NCBI RefSeq assembly: GCF_030435805.1
Contig: NC_081308.1
Location: forward strand, 86,905,738-86,969,737
Direction: 5' to 3'
DNA from: Mustela lutreola
Lineage: Eukaryota; Chordata; Mammalia; Carnivora; Mustelidae
Length of the DNA: 64,000 nt
Part shown: piece by piece, positions 22,516 through 35,500 of the stretch
How positions within the stretch are numbered: position 1 is the stretch's first letter
How the letters are laid out: every line of letters starts with the position of its first letter
Position numbers and translations under genes: made by a program
Notes under the pieces: generated by a model
Seen by the model: only the letters and a program-made list of their open reading frames with translations
Told to the model about the DNA's origin: nothing
The model's database searches: none

Positions 22516-22834
22516 GGCACTTAAAAAGAACTTTCATATATACATGAGGAGGGGAGTGCCCAAACCTGAACTAAAGCTGGGGGTCTTCACTTTATCTAAG
22601 TCCAGAGATGTCTGATGAACTTGCAGGATTTAGTGGGTGTGGAGTTAAACCTAGTTGTCTGAATTTTTAGCCAGTTCTTCAGGTGATTATGATGCAGTTG
22701 GTCTTTACAGCACATGTTGATAAAGACTGACTTATGTAACATTACAGTAGGTCCATGTGTTGAAATTGTTGTATAATGCTTTCTCTGTTGTGTTCCTTTT
22801 TCAATTGCAAGCTACAATCTGTAGGGAAAAAAAA

Positions 22835-22930
22835 TTACTTGCCCATAAATGATCAGAGGCAAACCTGAGCCCGGATTGCAGGACTCTTGACTCAGCTATC
22901 CTTAACTGTTGTACCCTGCAACTTACCAGT
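22835..22930 (+). repeat. MIR fragment
   Basis: ACTTGCCCATAAATGATCAG and GAGCCCGGATTGCAGGACTC follow the MIR core and 3' part. Confidence 0.6.
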
Positions 22931-23620
22931 CTCTATGCTATAAACCAAGGGTACCAGGACAAATTGGGCAATATATTTACCATGAAAGGCACAGTCTACT
23001 TAGGGACCACTGATTACTGGGTGATAGAAAATACTCTAAAACAAGGGTCCACCTACTAGGTCTCCAGTCTCAGCCAGTTTCCCAATGCTCTGTGATTTTA
23101 GGTTTATTGAGCACAGCAAAAATCAAAGCAAAGAGGAAAACTCCTTTGGATGGATGTAGGTTAGTATGAGTAGACTACTGGAGATTTTAGGGTTAGGATG
23201 TTATGGACATAAAGCCACCCCACACCTATGTATGTGCAGAATGAAACCTGTAGCAGTGTCTGCACAGAAAATGGAGAGTCAAGGAAATCAGCCATTTTCA
23301 TCAGAGGATGGAAAGGTTGGTCCAATTTTGAACACATTATAATGAGTGTCACTCAGATTTATCTAGGGGAAGGGATAAGGAAGAAAGTCTGAGAAAAACC
23401 ATAAAGGCTATTTGGGTTCCTAAGCAGCACTAGGGAAGTACCCACCTGGATTAAGTATAACTGCAAAGAAGGAAAGGGCATTCTCCACATTTCTGAAAGG
23501 GCAAAATGGGAATTCAGACCACTGAATGTTCAAAAGAAATCAGTAGGTCTTTATCACTTTTGAGACTCCAGCACATCAGCAGTGGTGGGGACCAGTGGCA
23601 TAGGTATAGAAAGGTGTTAC
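22931..23620. other. Unassigned intergenic sequence
   Basis: No repeat, gene or RNA recognised. Short frames (63-93 codons) lack motifs; one (23506-23787) is mostly SINE. Confidence 0.4.
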
Positions 23621-23623
23621 CTA

Positions 23624-23801
23624 GGGGTGTCTGGGTAGCTCAGTCAATTAGGCATCTGACTTCAGCTCAGGTCATGATCTGGAGGTCCTGGGATGGAGCC
23701 CTGTATTTGGCTCTCCACTCAGCGAGGAGTCTGCTTGTCCCTCTGCCTCCCACACTTGTGCACATGCTTTCTCAAATAAAAGAATAAAATCTTTTTTTTT
23801 T
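23624..23801 (+). mobile_element. can-SINE with target duplication
   Basis: Plus copy flanked by AAAGGTGTTACC (23610-23621) and AAAGGTGTCACC (23802-23813). Confidence 0.95.
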
Positions 23802-23814
23802 AAAGGTGTCACCC

Positions 23815-24430
23815 ACTTGGCATTCAATTAGACTTGATGGTAGACTTACTTCATGGGCCCTTCTCTAAATATGAAGAGCACCTGAAGGGTACATCTGTTA
23901 TCTTCATTTATAGATTAATAGGCTGACTGTAAAGAAATGTATCTGTAACAATGATGAGGTTTGTGCTTCTAAATAAGAGATCTTATTTTAAGAGGTAATA
24001 TAATATTTATGTGTCTTTAAATTATGTCTCAAGTATTTATTTTCTCCATTCCCTTTATAAGCCAACTGGCAAGTTTTTGTCCTCTTACTTCTTTTCTGAC
24101 ACATATAATACATATGTACTCATTTTGGAAAAATGAGAAAAAAACAGGTAATCTAGAAAACTTGAAGAAAATAAGAAAAAAAACATTCTGATACATATAT
24201 ATATAATATGCATGCTTTTAAATGAGATAGTATATTTATAGACTGCTTTTTAAACTGCTTTATTACCTTCACAGTATGTAATAAACATCTTTCCATGCAA
24301 GTTGATGAAACTCCCCTGCTGACAGAAAAACTTCCAAAGTCAAAATGAAATTTTCAATCAGAAAAATGACAGAATACCACATGTTCACAGCAAAAGGTAC
24401 ATCAAGAAAATGCAACTTTGGGAAGCAGGG
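23815..24430. other. AT-rich flank downstream of BEX5
   Basis: AT-rich with an ATATATATAATATG stretch near 24197 and an old LINE-like TAATAAACATCTTTCCATGC at about 24280. No gene seen. Confidence 0.45.
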
Positions 24431-24432
24431 GG

Positions 24433-24438
24433 TTTATT
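24433..24438 (-). terminator. BEX5: BEX5 polyadenylation signal
   Basis: AATAAA on the coding strand, 18 bases past the stop. BEX messages are known for very short 3' UTRs. Confidence 0.8.
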
Positions 24439-24455
24439 ATTATTAACCTCAGCAT

Positions 24456-24884
<429 letters not shown>

Positions 24885-25106
24885 CTATCAGAAAAGGTTT
24901 TCCCATTTGAGCGACTTCTTGCGCCCTCTAGGGGACGCCCCACACCCAGCCTTCCTCCAAAGTCCACCATTTTCCCCGCAAATTTTTTTCTTAGGCCACT
25001 CCTCGAACCTCCTGCACTTAACTCGGGCAGGAAGGGCAGTTAGTCCTCCAGATTCCGTCTTAACCCCTTATAACCCTACACCAGAGGTTCCCAAGCAGCC
25101 CCCTAC

Positions 25107-25173
25107 CTGCAGGGATCGGAAGCAGTCTTCCTCTCTTAGCTTTGAAATCTGCTGCACCAAACGACCTAAAGAC
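25107..25173 (-). other. BEX5: Predicted non-coding exon 2 of BEX5
   Basis: This 67-base block lies between an acceptor (ATTTCTGTCTGCAG) and a donor (CTGCAG then GTAGGGG) on the coding strand. It aligns with the 68-base exon 2 of the TCEAL gene at 8716-8783, borders included. The implied introns are 281 and about 555 bases. Confidence 0.72.
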
Positions 25174-25728
25174 CTGCAGACAGAAATGCGACAATAACCA
25201 GGACTGATCATTTGATTAAAAGACCAGTATCAGGGGCAAGCACCAGGTTCGTTGTTGATTCAGGCCTCCGTTAATCAAATTTTGCCACCTTCTCTTTCTC
25301 CTCCCTCCTGTATCACGGCTTCATTTCCTGCCCTTTGATGTACTAACCCCGCTCTCCAGAAATAGGCATTGTAATCAAAGATGATTATATCCAAACCAGT
25401 TTTACCTCTTCTTTAGCCTCTTAACCCCGTCTCATCCTTCCCGTCACCTAATTACCATTTCTCGAATGCAAATGGTCAAGTTGCTGGGCGGGGGAGTCAA
25501 AACACCTTGCTGGATGGTGACGTGGTTTATTTATAAAAAAAATTCACTGCGGTTGAGACCCACTAGACTTTCTGGAATTCACCCTCCTTTTACTGCACCA
25601 TTTTATGCACCAAAATGGACGAAGGGCGAAGAGGTAGTGTGGGCATTGCAAACCTGGACCCGCTGAAGTCTCAGCGCTTTGTCTTGCTTACCCCCAGGTC
25701 TGCAAGCCGCGCCTACGCTCACACTGAC

Positions 25729-25830
25729 CTGCAGCGGTCAGAAAGAGTTTCTTGCTCCCCGCTGTATCTCAGTCAAAAAGCTTCCGCTCCATGCGTCCTC
25801 CGCAGAAGAAAGTGTTTCCCGCACCTAATC
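25729..25830 (-). other. BEX5: Predicted proximal first exon of BEX5 (5' limit uncertain)
   Basis: The donor GTCAGTGTGAG follows GACCGCTGCAG on the coding strand (GT at 25727-25728). The surrounding CACACTGACCTGC is identical to the TCEAL donor at 9311-9323. Confidence 0.6.
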
Positions 25831-26289
25831 TCTGTTCTTGTCCTCTGCAGCAACCATCATCTCCGCCCCGCTCCCCTCCCGCCCCCGTCACCCCTGCCAC
25901 AGTTTGCCGCAGCCCACCATTTCCGGCTCCAAAATGGACGGACGGTGGAGAAAAGATTCCAGAACCGAGGCCTAGACCCGCGGCGGAGTCCGCCATCTCC
26001 AGGGTCAACGGTTGCGACCCTCTCCCGTCGTCCTGGAAGAATCAGGCTGTCTCCTCGCTGTCCCCTTCTCGGACCCTTCCCTTCCAGATGACGGATCGCC
26101 CAGAACATCTCCACTCCTAGGACATCCTAACTGATACCCATTCCCAACCCTTGGCCCCTCTGGATCTCCTCCCACCAAGCCCTCCATTTTTTGAACCATA
26201 TAAATGGGTACTGGGTAAGGGGTAGAGAGAATCCAGTCTTGAACCCGCTCTGGTTTTAACCCTCTGCCATCCAGTCAGCGCCCACTAAC

Positions 26290-26430
26290 CTGCCGCGGAT
26301 CGGGGTCAGCTTCTACGACTTCCTCCTTCTTCCCTGGGCTACAGGTTCGCCTGCCTTCAAAGCAATAGCGAGACAGCGCACAGCCACAAACGACTACCAG
26401 ACTGCAACTAGGAGGAGACACGGATCCACG
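26290..26430 (-). other. BEX5: Possible distal first exon of BEX5
   Basis: A second strong donor, CGGCAG then GTTAGTGGGCG, sits at 26288-26289 on the coding strand, with CpG-rich sequence upstream. It could give an alternative first exon. The right limit is nominal. Confidence 0.4.
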
Positions 26431-26569
26431 CGTCAGCTCTAGGTCTCGTAAGGGCCACGTCACTGTGAGCTCAGATACCCAATTACGGTTCCCACCTGCA
26501 TTGCGGCAAGAGGGTGGGGGCGGAAGCGTGGGCGGAGCCATCTTTTTCTTCATCCCTGCCTTCTCGCCA

Positions 26570-26881
26570 CTACAACCCATCTCTATTTTTTCCCTGTTTA
26601 GCAATCTTTAAGACCAAATGGATGAAATATTTTGTAGTGTATATTTGCCTTTCCCCTGATTTCTGCTGGAGCCTTTAAATAATTACTTCGTTATCTTCTA
26701 AACCATTAAATGCCCACTTCTCTCCCTTCCACTCCCCAGCAAGTAAAACCCAGAATTACCCGTTAACAGCGAGGCAAGGAATTCTGGAAAACACATAGAA
26801 ACTGACATTAAAAAAAAAAAAAACAAACAAAAAAACAACTTTTACTTTATTTCCCTTTCAGGGTGGTTTTTGGTTTTTTGT

Positions 26882-26912
<31 letters not shown>

Positions 26913-27640
26913 GTTTTTGTTTGTTTTTTGGGAAAGGGTGATTATTTTTGTTTTGTTTTCCATTAGCATGCATTCCATTTTTGGTTGTTATAATTAAACA
27001 ATACAATTATTTTCAGTTAAAAAATAGGATTTCGAGTTGTAAAATCTTGACAACCTCCAGATTCTCCTGCGGGTGGAATAGACCCTTCAACAGCGCCTCC
27101 TATTAAGGACTTTAAATTATAAACTTAAGCTGATGGTTCCCCTTTTAAAGGGTCTCTTGAGGTCTTTCCGTGAGGTGAAATGGTGAGTATATATACACAT
27201 ATATACAATATATCAGCTTTATTCCTGCTTCAAGAAATATACTACTCACATTTTACTCTCAATCAGTCCAAATATTTTCCTTTAAAATAAAGACAATACA
27301 CACACATCCATTCCAATATTTATATGTACTTGGGCTATTTGTAATTTTCTCTATGACAAACAATGTTGACTGAACTTCTTTGTACATAGTTTTAAAAATA
27401 CTAATATGTATTAAATTAAATTCCCAGGACTGTCACTGAAATGACTATGGATGCTTTTAATTGTCATGGAAATCAGCCTTGAAAAATATTGTCTCAATTT
27501 GGCATCTATAATATATGAGCATTCCTTTTTTTCTCTTGAGTATACCAACACTATTATCTGGTTTATTGTATTTTTACAATTTTGTTTGATTTTTGTTTCC
27601 TTTTTTCTTTTTTAAATAATTTTGTATTATGTTATGGCAT
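26570..27640. other. AT-rich upstream flank of BEX5
   Basis: It holds an A-rich run at 26810-26840 and a T/TTTG-rich low-complexity tract at 26865-26960. The rest is AT-rich with no recognised gene. Confidence 0.5.
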
Positions 27641-27644
27641 TCAT

Positions 27645-27767
27645 TTATTTTATTTGACTTGTGGTGAGCATAGCATAACATAAAGAGAAGTTGGATCATT
27701 ATATTCCACATCTGAAATTAAAGTAACATTGTGTGTCAAGTATACTCAAGTAAAAAAAAAAAATTAC
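27645..27767 (+). mobile_element. L1 3' end fragment
   Basis: GGTGAGCATAGCATAACATA and ACATCTGAAATTAAAGTAAC, then a 12-A tail, match a 5'-truncated L1 3' end. Confidence 0.6.
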
Positions 27768-27906
27768 CATTAGGTAATGTTTTCTAAACCTGCTACATCC
27801 TAACAGATACTGAGATTATGATTCCTAGACTTTTCCCTGAAGATTCTTTTTCAATAAATTGGAGCCAGCTCTGGGACCCTGTATTTAAGTTCCATACACA
27901 ATTCTT

Positions 27907-28113
27907 TTTTTAAAAGATTTATTTATTCATCTCAGAGTGAGATAGAGAGATGGCAAACATGCAGGGGTTGTGGGAGGGGCAGAGGGATAGGGAGAAAGAA
28001 TCCCATGCAGATTGTCCACTGAGTGTGGAGCCTGAAGTGGGGGTCAATTCTATGACCCCGAGACCACCTGAGCTGAAATCAGATGCTCAACTGACTGAGC
28101 CCCCCAGGTGCCC
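27907..28113 (-). mobile_element. can-SINE with target duplication
   Basis: Minus copy, flanked by CACAATTCTT (27897-27906) and CACAGTTCTT (28114-28123). Confidence 0.92.
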
Positions 28114-28123
28114 CACAGTTCTT

Positions 28124-28757
28124 AAAATCAGGTAGGTTTGGGAATCATGTCATAAGCAAAAAGAACCAAAACTAAATTTAAAAAACCTTCCATTATTATG
28201 TAAGTGTTTTTTTAAAGAACATTATAATGAAATAATTTCAAAGCCCCACAAGGCCTTCACTGTATTCCCTACTTGTTAACATTTTACTACATTTGCTTTA
28301 TTATTTTCTCTCCACGTAGGACACATTATTTTTTTTTTCTGAATCATTTGGTCAGTTGAAGACTAAACGATCATTTAAAATTCTTTAGTTCGATTAATTG
28401 CATATAAAATTTTCTTAAAAATTAGTTTTTGTTTGACTTTGGAAGTTTATTATTAAAATTTGAAATATATATAAACTTGTAACATTAAGATAAATATTTT
28501 AGTATATGATCTTACTAAATGTTCTCTATTCACTATTATATTCATATAATTAATTTATGCTTCTATTTTAATGTAATAGTATACTGTTTTTTCAGGTTAG
28601 TAACAAAGCACTCTACCTGTTTTTGATGTTTCAAGAGTGTTCAAATCATCTTAATTTATTCACAAACCTCCAGTTTATTCATATTGGCATTATTTCAATA
28701 TATTTACAGTTTTTGGCCTTGTTTCAATAATGTATACTACAGATTGCCCTCAAAAAT
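28124..28757. other. AT-rich sequence with weak L1 similarity
   Basis: The part at 28235-28320 (TGTTAACATTTTACTACATTTG) looks like old antisense L1 3' UTR. The rest is unassigned. Confidence 0.4.
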
Positions 28758-28768
28758 GTTATCTGTTT

Positions 28769-28945
28769 GGGCACCTGGGTGGCTCAGTGGGTTAAAGCCT
28801 CTGCCTTCAGCTCAGGTCATGATCCCAGAGTCCTGGGATCGAGCCCCATATTGGGCTCTCAGCTCCGCAGGGAGCCTGCTTCTCCCTCTCTCTGCCTAAC
28901 TGTGATCTCTGCCTTTCAAATAAATAAAATCTTAAAAAATATATA
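28769..28945 (+). mobile_element. can-SINE with target duplication
   Basis: Plus copy flanked by TTATCTGTT on both sides (28759-28767 and 28946-28954). Confidence 0.95.
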
Positions 28946-28954
28946 TTATCTGTT

Positions 28955-30187
28955 CACTCCTTCACCAACACAGGTTGTAATCAATCATATTAATTTAGGA
29001 AATACTGAATCATGCAAAACAAGTTTGAGAAAATAAAGCATTCATCCAAGCTTTTACACTATATATAGTTTGAAAACATATATAAATACATGTTTATATA
29101 CATACAGACACATACAGACATTTTAATGTATTTTAAATGTATGTATATGCATGTAAATACATATATATGCGTACATATATAAGCACATAACTTGCTTTTG
29201 TTACAAATGATGTTTTTGAGATTCATCTATGTCGAATAGGTAGATGTAGGTTTTTTAACAGCAGTACAGTATTCCATTGTATGTCTTGTTCCTTTTTTGT
29301 TTTCCTATTGATGCACATTTAGATTTTTTCCCTTTTTTTCTGTTACGAGCACTTCCTTTGCACTTTCCTTTGCACTTTGCACTTCCTTTGCACTTCCTTC
29401 ACTTGAACACCAAAATTTTATATTTATTCTGTTTATCATTTTCAGGTTTTAAAATTTTTTTTGTTAATCCTGATCTACCAGGATTTTCCAAACCTACCCT
29501 TTCTTGGGCGGTGTCTTATATGATATCTGGTTACAAAGGTTTGTCTTCTGGAGGTTTTAATTTAGTAAATCTGGAATAGGACATGACAGTTTGTATTTTA
29601 TGAAGTACCCCAGATAATTTATAAGATCAGGCAAGTTTGGGAACCTTTTAATGAGTTTTAAAAATTATTTCTTTAATTTGCTGTTTTATTTTATTTCATT
29701 CTTAGCATAGTTCAACATCTATTCTTAAATATCTTTATTTTCCTTAATGACTGTGCTTTTTTAAAAATATAGTAATATGGTTATATGTAATGTAGAAAGT
29801 GAATGAGTTTGCCATATATTTTTCAGAAAGTTTATTTTGTATGCATATATGTATAGGAATACTTTCTTAGCTCAAGCAAGGATGAAGTAATACTTAAAAT
29901 TGTTCTTTAACATTTGTTCCAAAGGCACAATAGAGCTTTCTTTCTGTGTACCATTAAAAATAAAGTACAATCTGAGTATAAAAAAATTGTTCTTTAATAT
30001 TTAGGATATTATTTAGCTTCTGGCAAGAGTAACACTTAAAAAGATTTTAGGTTGATGGGAAAAGTTTCAAACTGAATATATTTCTCCAACTTTTATGTAA
30101 AAGCAAACAATTTTGCTAAATCCTGAAATTGGCACACACTCCCTCATTGATCTGTAATTTCCATTTCTTCCGTTTTGTCTGTTCTTT
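28955..30187 (-). repeat. Old L1-like sequence with a minisatellite, then AT-rich DNA
   Basis: Antisense L1 phrases (CTCCTTCACCAACACAGGTT at 28957; GAGATTCATCTATGTCGAA and GTACAGTATTCCATTGTATG up to 29283) surround a short repeat array. From 29410 to 30187 I recognise nothing beyond AT-rich DNA. Confidence 0.45.
29347..29402. repeat. Short tandem array of CTTTGCACTTC-like units
   Basis: About five imperfect copies of CACTTCCTTTG, some with the variant CACTTTC. Confidence 0.85.
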
Positions 30188-30198
30188 CTAAAAACATA

Positions 30199-30397
30199 TA
30201 TATATTTTTTAAAAGATTTTATTTATTTATTTGACAGACAGAGATCACAGGCAGGCAGAGAGGCAGGCAGAGAGAGAGGAAGGGAAGCAGGCTCCCCGCT
30301 GAGCAAAGAGCCTGATGTGGGGCTCGATCCCAGAACTCTGGAATCATGACATGAGCCGAAGGCAGAGGCTTTAACCCACTGCGCCACCCAGGCGCCC
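30199..30397 (-). mobile_element. can-SINE, young-looking
   Basis: Full-length minus copy ending in GCGCCACCCAGGCGCCCC, flanked by CTAAAAACATA and CTAAAAACACA. Confidence 0.96.
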
Positions 30398-30409
30398 CTA
30401 AAAACACAT

Positions 30410-31190
30410 TTTTAAAATTTAATAATTGTTTTCCAAAAATAAAGCAATCCAGTTTGATGTATATTATTGGAAATAATTTTCTATGCATATACATACGTAA
30501 AGAAAAACTTTATTCAATCTGGGAAGAATTACATCATAAATGTGAGTTTCTTCTTTAAGGCTGGTACAGAGTTATGCTTAACAGAAAGATGAAAGTTTGA
30601 AGAAGAATGAAGTTTTAGAGTCACTACATTTTTCCCATTTACTCTGAAAAAGAACCTTTTGTTCACCACTCAGCTAAGTTTTTTTAAAAAATGAATACAA
30701 ATTTTTTCTAATGCTAAAAGTCGCAAAAATTTCATGGTCATAAGATTATTTCTTCTATTGTTATTTAAAATGTTTTGAAATATTTGAAATACTGTAATAT
30801 AGCAGGAGTCACACAGTAATTGGTGGGAAAGTTATTGTTTTAAAAATTCTATCCGCTGATATAACACATCCCTTTTTAGGCTTAGTAAGCTTTGTTAAAC
30901 AAAGCTTTGTACTGAAATGTTACTAAATCTCAGTTTTTCTTGATAATATTAGTAAGAATGGTTTAAGATAAATCTCCCTTCTATAGTAGAAATAAAGATG
31001 ATTCAAATGGCTTTTCTAATCTTAGACACATTAGGAAAGCTGTTTTCTTTATTAAAATGTTATTAAAAATAACACATCATATATATATATTTGCACATAT
31101 TGTAATTGAACCATATATACTCTTCTGGGACTTAAGTTTTTTCAACTTAACAGTATATTTGGAAATAATTCCATGTAATTAAAATTAGTA
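30410..31190. other. AT-rich unassigned sequence
   Basis: No gene or clear repeat. A short ATATATAT run is at about 31080. Confidence 0.4.
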
Positions 31191-31194
31191 AAAC

Positions 31195-31800
31195 ATTTAT
31201 TAGTTTCCTATTGCTATTAACAAATTACCACAAACTTAGAGGCATATACAACAAAATTTACTATCTTACAGTTTCTAGAGGTCAGAAATCAGGCACAGCA
31301 TGGCTAGGTTCTCTTCTCAGACAATCTCAAGGCTAAAATCAAGGTGTTGGCTTGCTGTGTCCTCATCTAGTGGCAAACCTAGAGGAAAAAATCTGCTTTC
31401 AAGCACATTGTTGATACTGACAGAATTCAGTTCCTTGGGAATTTAAGACTGAGATCCCAGTTTTCTTACTAATATATACCCAGGAACAGATTTTAGCAAA
31501 TAGAGATTCTTCTCATATTTAATCACATGGTCCCCTAATTCCCAGAAGGAAAAAAACTACACTTATTTTAAATCCCTTGCATACTTAGAATTTATCTAAC
31601 TGCTACTTCTGCAACCAGCTGGAGATAATTGTCTACCTTTGAATGGCAGGTGTGAGTAAATCAAATCCACCCAGATAATATCAACATTTTAAGGTCAACT
31701 CATTTGGGACTTCAATTCCATGTACAAAATTGAATCACAGAAGTACCTTGATTAGCATTTGATTGAATAACCAGGGGCATGTAATCTTCTTTGTGGTGGG
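31195..31800 (-). mobile_element. ERVL/MaLR-type LTR fragment
   Basis: TTAGTTTCCTATTGCTATTA and ACAGTTTCTAGAGGTCAGAA read as the reversed right end of an MLT-like LTR, the same type as 14141-14856. Diverged fossil. Confidence 0.5.
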
Positions 31801-31854
31801 GTTTGGGAGCAGTTTTGAATTCCCTCTGTCGCACTATCTAAATCATACTTCTTT

Positions 31855-32470
31855 TTAAATTGAGGTAAAAGTTACCTAACATAAAATTCAACATTTTGAC
31901 CATTTGAAAATGCATTGACTCAGTGGCAGTTCGTAGATTTACAGTGTTTTCTAATCATCACCTCTATCTAGTTTCAGAAAATTTTCACAACCCAAGAGAA
32001 AACTCCATGTATATTAAATAATCAATCCCCAATTCTCCCTCCCCACAACCTCTGGCAATCACTAATCTGCATTCTGTCTTTACAGATTTTCATATTCTTG
32101 ATATTTCATATAAATGAAGTCATGTGATTCATGACCTATTATCTGTGGTTTCTTTTGCTTAACATATGCTTTCAAGATTCACCCATGTTATAGCACATAT
32201 TTGCACTTTATTCCTCCTTACATTGTATAGATATGCCACATTTTCCTTATCCATGTAGCAGCTGATGGACATTTGGATCATTTCTATCTGCTGGCTATTG
32301 GGAATAGTGCTGCTAAGAAAATCTGTTTACGTATTCTTGTTGAATACCTATTTTCAAAAATTTTTTTCTGGCATATATCTAGGACTGGTATTGCTGGGTT
32401 ATATGGTAATTCACGTTGGAATTCTTGTCAAGAAAGATTTATAGTTACTATTTTGTTCATTTCTTTCTTA
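31855..32470 (-). mobile_element. Older L1 3' part
   Basis: Antisense L1M phrases: TCTGGCAATCACTAATCTGC (32050), CATTTGGATCATTTCTATCT (32270), GGTATTGCTGGGTTATATGG (32388). Confidence 0.75.
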
Positions 32471-32589
32471 GATTTGTTTATTTCAGATACAATATTTGTC
32501 ATGTCTTTCTATCCATTAGTTTTTGGTTTAGTGTACCCTTCTTTTCATTTTGTTTTCTTTTTTTTCCTTTTTTTGGTCTTAGTTTTAGT

Positions 32590-35500
32590 TTTCTTATTTT
32601 TTAATTTAAATTCAAGTTAGCTAACATATAGTGTAAGATTGGTTTCAGGAGTAGAATTTATTAATTCACCACTTACATATAACACCCAGTGCTCATCTCA
32701 ACAAGTGCCCTCCTTAATGCCCATCATCCATTTAGCACATCCCCCCACCCACCCCCACTCCAGCAACCCTCAGTTTGTTCTCAATACTTAAGAGTCTCTT
32801 ATGGTTTGCCTCCCTCTTATTTTAATTTTCCTTCCTTCCCCTATGTTCATATGATTTGAGTGAAATCATATGCTATTGTCTTTCTCTGCCTGACATTTCA
32901 CATACCACCAAATGCTCTAGTTCCATCCACCTTGTTGCAAAGAGCAAGATTTCATTCTTTTTAATGGCTGAGTAATATTTCCGTGTGTGTGTGTGTGTGT
33001 ATAACACTTCTTTGTTACCCATTCATTGGTTGATGGACATTTGGGCTCTTTCCATAATTAAGCTATTGTTGATCATGCTGTTATAAACATTGGGGTACAT
33101 GTACCCCTCCAAATCAGTATTTTTGTATCCTTTGGATAAATATACATAGTGCAATTGCTGTGTCCTAAGGTAGTTCTATTTTTAAATTTTTGAGGAATCT
33201 CCATACTGTTTTCCAAAGTAGCTGCACCAGTTTACATTCCCACCAGCAGTTAATTTTAGCCATTTTAACAGATATGAGGTAGTATCTCATTGTGGTTTTG
33301 ATTTGTATTTCCTCAATGATGAATGATGGTGGGCATCTTTACATGTGCCTGTTAGCCATCTGGATATCTTCTTTGGAAAAGTGTCTATTCATGTCTTTTG
33401 CTCATTTATTAACTGGATTATTTGGGGTTTTTTGGGTGTTGAGTTTGAGAAGTTCTTTATAGATTTTGGATACTAGCACTTTATCAGGTATGTCATTTAT
33501 AAATATCTTCTCCCTTTCCATCAGTTGCCTTTTAGTTCTGTTGATTCTTTCCTTCACTGTGCAGAAGATTTTTATCTTGATGAATTCTCAATAGTTCATT
33601 TTTGTTTTCATTTCTCTTGCTCCTGGAGACTTATCAAGTAAGAAGTTGCTGTAGCCGAGGTCAAAGAGGTTACTGCCTGTTTTCTTCTCTAGGATTTTGA
33701 TTATTTCCTGTCTCATGAATAGGTCTTTCATCCATTTTGAAGTTATTTTTGTGTATGGTGTAAGAAAGTGTTCTGGTTTCACTCTTCTGCATATTGCTGT
33801 CCAGTTTCTCCACAACCATTTGTTGAAGAGACTGTCATTTTTTCCATTGGATATTCTTTCCTGCTCTGTGAAAGATTAGTTGACTATAGAGTTGGGTGTC
33901 CATTTCTGGGTGTTCTATTCTGTTCCATTGATCTATGTGTCTGTTTTTGTGTCAGTACCATACTGTCATGATGAGTACAGCTTTCTAATGCAGCTTGAAG
34001 TCTGGGATTATGAAGCCTTCCATTTGCTTTTCTTTTTCAACATGGATTGCATTGAATGTGTAGATTGTTTTGGGTAGTATAGACATTTTAACAATTTTTT
34101 TCCCAATCCATGAGCATAGAATGTTTTTCCATTTCTTTGTGTCTTCTTCTATTTCTTTCATAAGTTTTCTATAGTTTTCAGCTACAAATCTTTTACCTCT
34201 TTGATTGGGTTTATTCCTGGGTTTCTTATGAGTTTTAGTGAAGTTGTAAATGAGATCAATTCCTTGATTTATTTTTGCTGCTTCATTATTGGTGTATAGA
34301 AATGCAACATATTTCTGTACATTGATTTTATATCCTGCCATTTTGATGAATTCATGAATCAGTTCTAGCAATTTTTTTTTTGGTGGAGTCTTTCAGGTTT
34401 TCTACATAGAGTATCATATCTTCTGTGAAGAGTGAAATTTGACTTTTTCTTTCCCCTTTTGGATGTCTTTTTATGTCTTTTTGTTGTCTGATTGCTGAGG
34501 CTAGGACTTCCAGGACTATGTCAAACAACAGTGGTGAGAGTGGATATCCCTGTCATATTCCTGACCTTAGGGGAAAAGCTCTCAGTTTTGCCTCATTGAG
34601 GATGATATTAGCTGTAGGTTTTTCATATATGGCCTTTATGATGTTAAGGTATGTTCTTTCTATCCCTACTTGAGGGTTTTTTTTTTTTTTAATCAAGAAA
34701 GGATGCCATACTTTTTCAAATGCTTTTTCTGCATCTATTGAGATGATCATATTGTTCTTATCCTTTCTTTCATTAATGTGGTGTATCATGTTGATTGTTT
34801 TGCAGATATTGAACCACCCCTGAAGCCCAGGAATAAATACCACTTGATCATGGCGAATTGTCCTTTTAATGTACCATTGGGTTTGATTAGCTAAGTATCT
34901 TGTGAATTTTTGCATCCATGTTTATTAGGGATATTGCTCTTTAACTCTCCTCTTCGTGGAGTCTTTGCCTGGTTTTGGGATGAAAGTGATGCTGGCCTCA
35001 TGGAATGAGTTTGGAAGTTTTCCTTCCTTTTCTTTTTTTTGAAACAGTTTTGGAATTATTATTATTATTATTATTATTACTGTTGGTATATCTCCCCTGG
35101 GAGCCATCTGGCCCTGGAATCTTGTTTGTTGGAAGATTTTTGATGACTGACTGAATTTCTTTGCATTTTATGGGTCTGTTTAAATTTTTTCTTTCTTCCT
35201 GTTTCAGTTTTGTTAGTTTATATGCTTCTGGAAATTTATCCATTTCTTCTGGATTGCCTAATTTGTTGGCATGTAACTGCTCATCACTTTCTCTTACAAT
35301 AATTTATATTTCTGCAGTGTTGGTTGTAATTTATCCTCTTTCATTCATGATTTTATTTATTTCATTTTTTTTCTCCTTTTTTTGGGTATGTCTGGCTACA
35401 GGGTTATCAATCTTATTAATTCTTTCAAAGAACCAGCTCCTAGTTTCATTGATCTGTTCTTGTGGTTTTTTTTTTTTAATTTCTATATAATTTCTTCTCT

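Larger units (their letters stand above)
25560..26560. promoter_or_regulatory. BEX5: CpG-rich promoter region of BEX5
   Basis: GC-rich, CpG-containing stretch in an AT-rich setting. It has two copies of a CCAAAATGGACG motif (25596-25634 and 25913-25955), which read as YY1-like TCCATTTTGG on the gene strand, and a CCACGTCA element at 26455-26462 (TGACGTGG on the gene strand). Long frames here on both strands are not credible genes. Confidence 0.75.

Noticed and set aside
25615-26120. 158- and 122-codon frames in the BEX5 promoter
   Set aside because: Same reason: GC-rich sequence open on both strands, overlapping predicted exons and the repeated motif.
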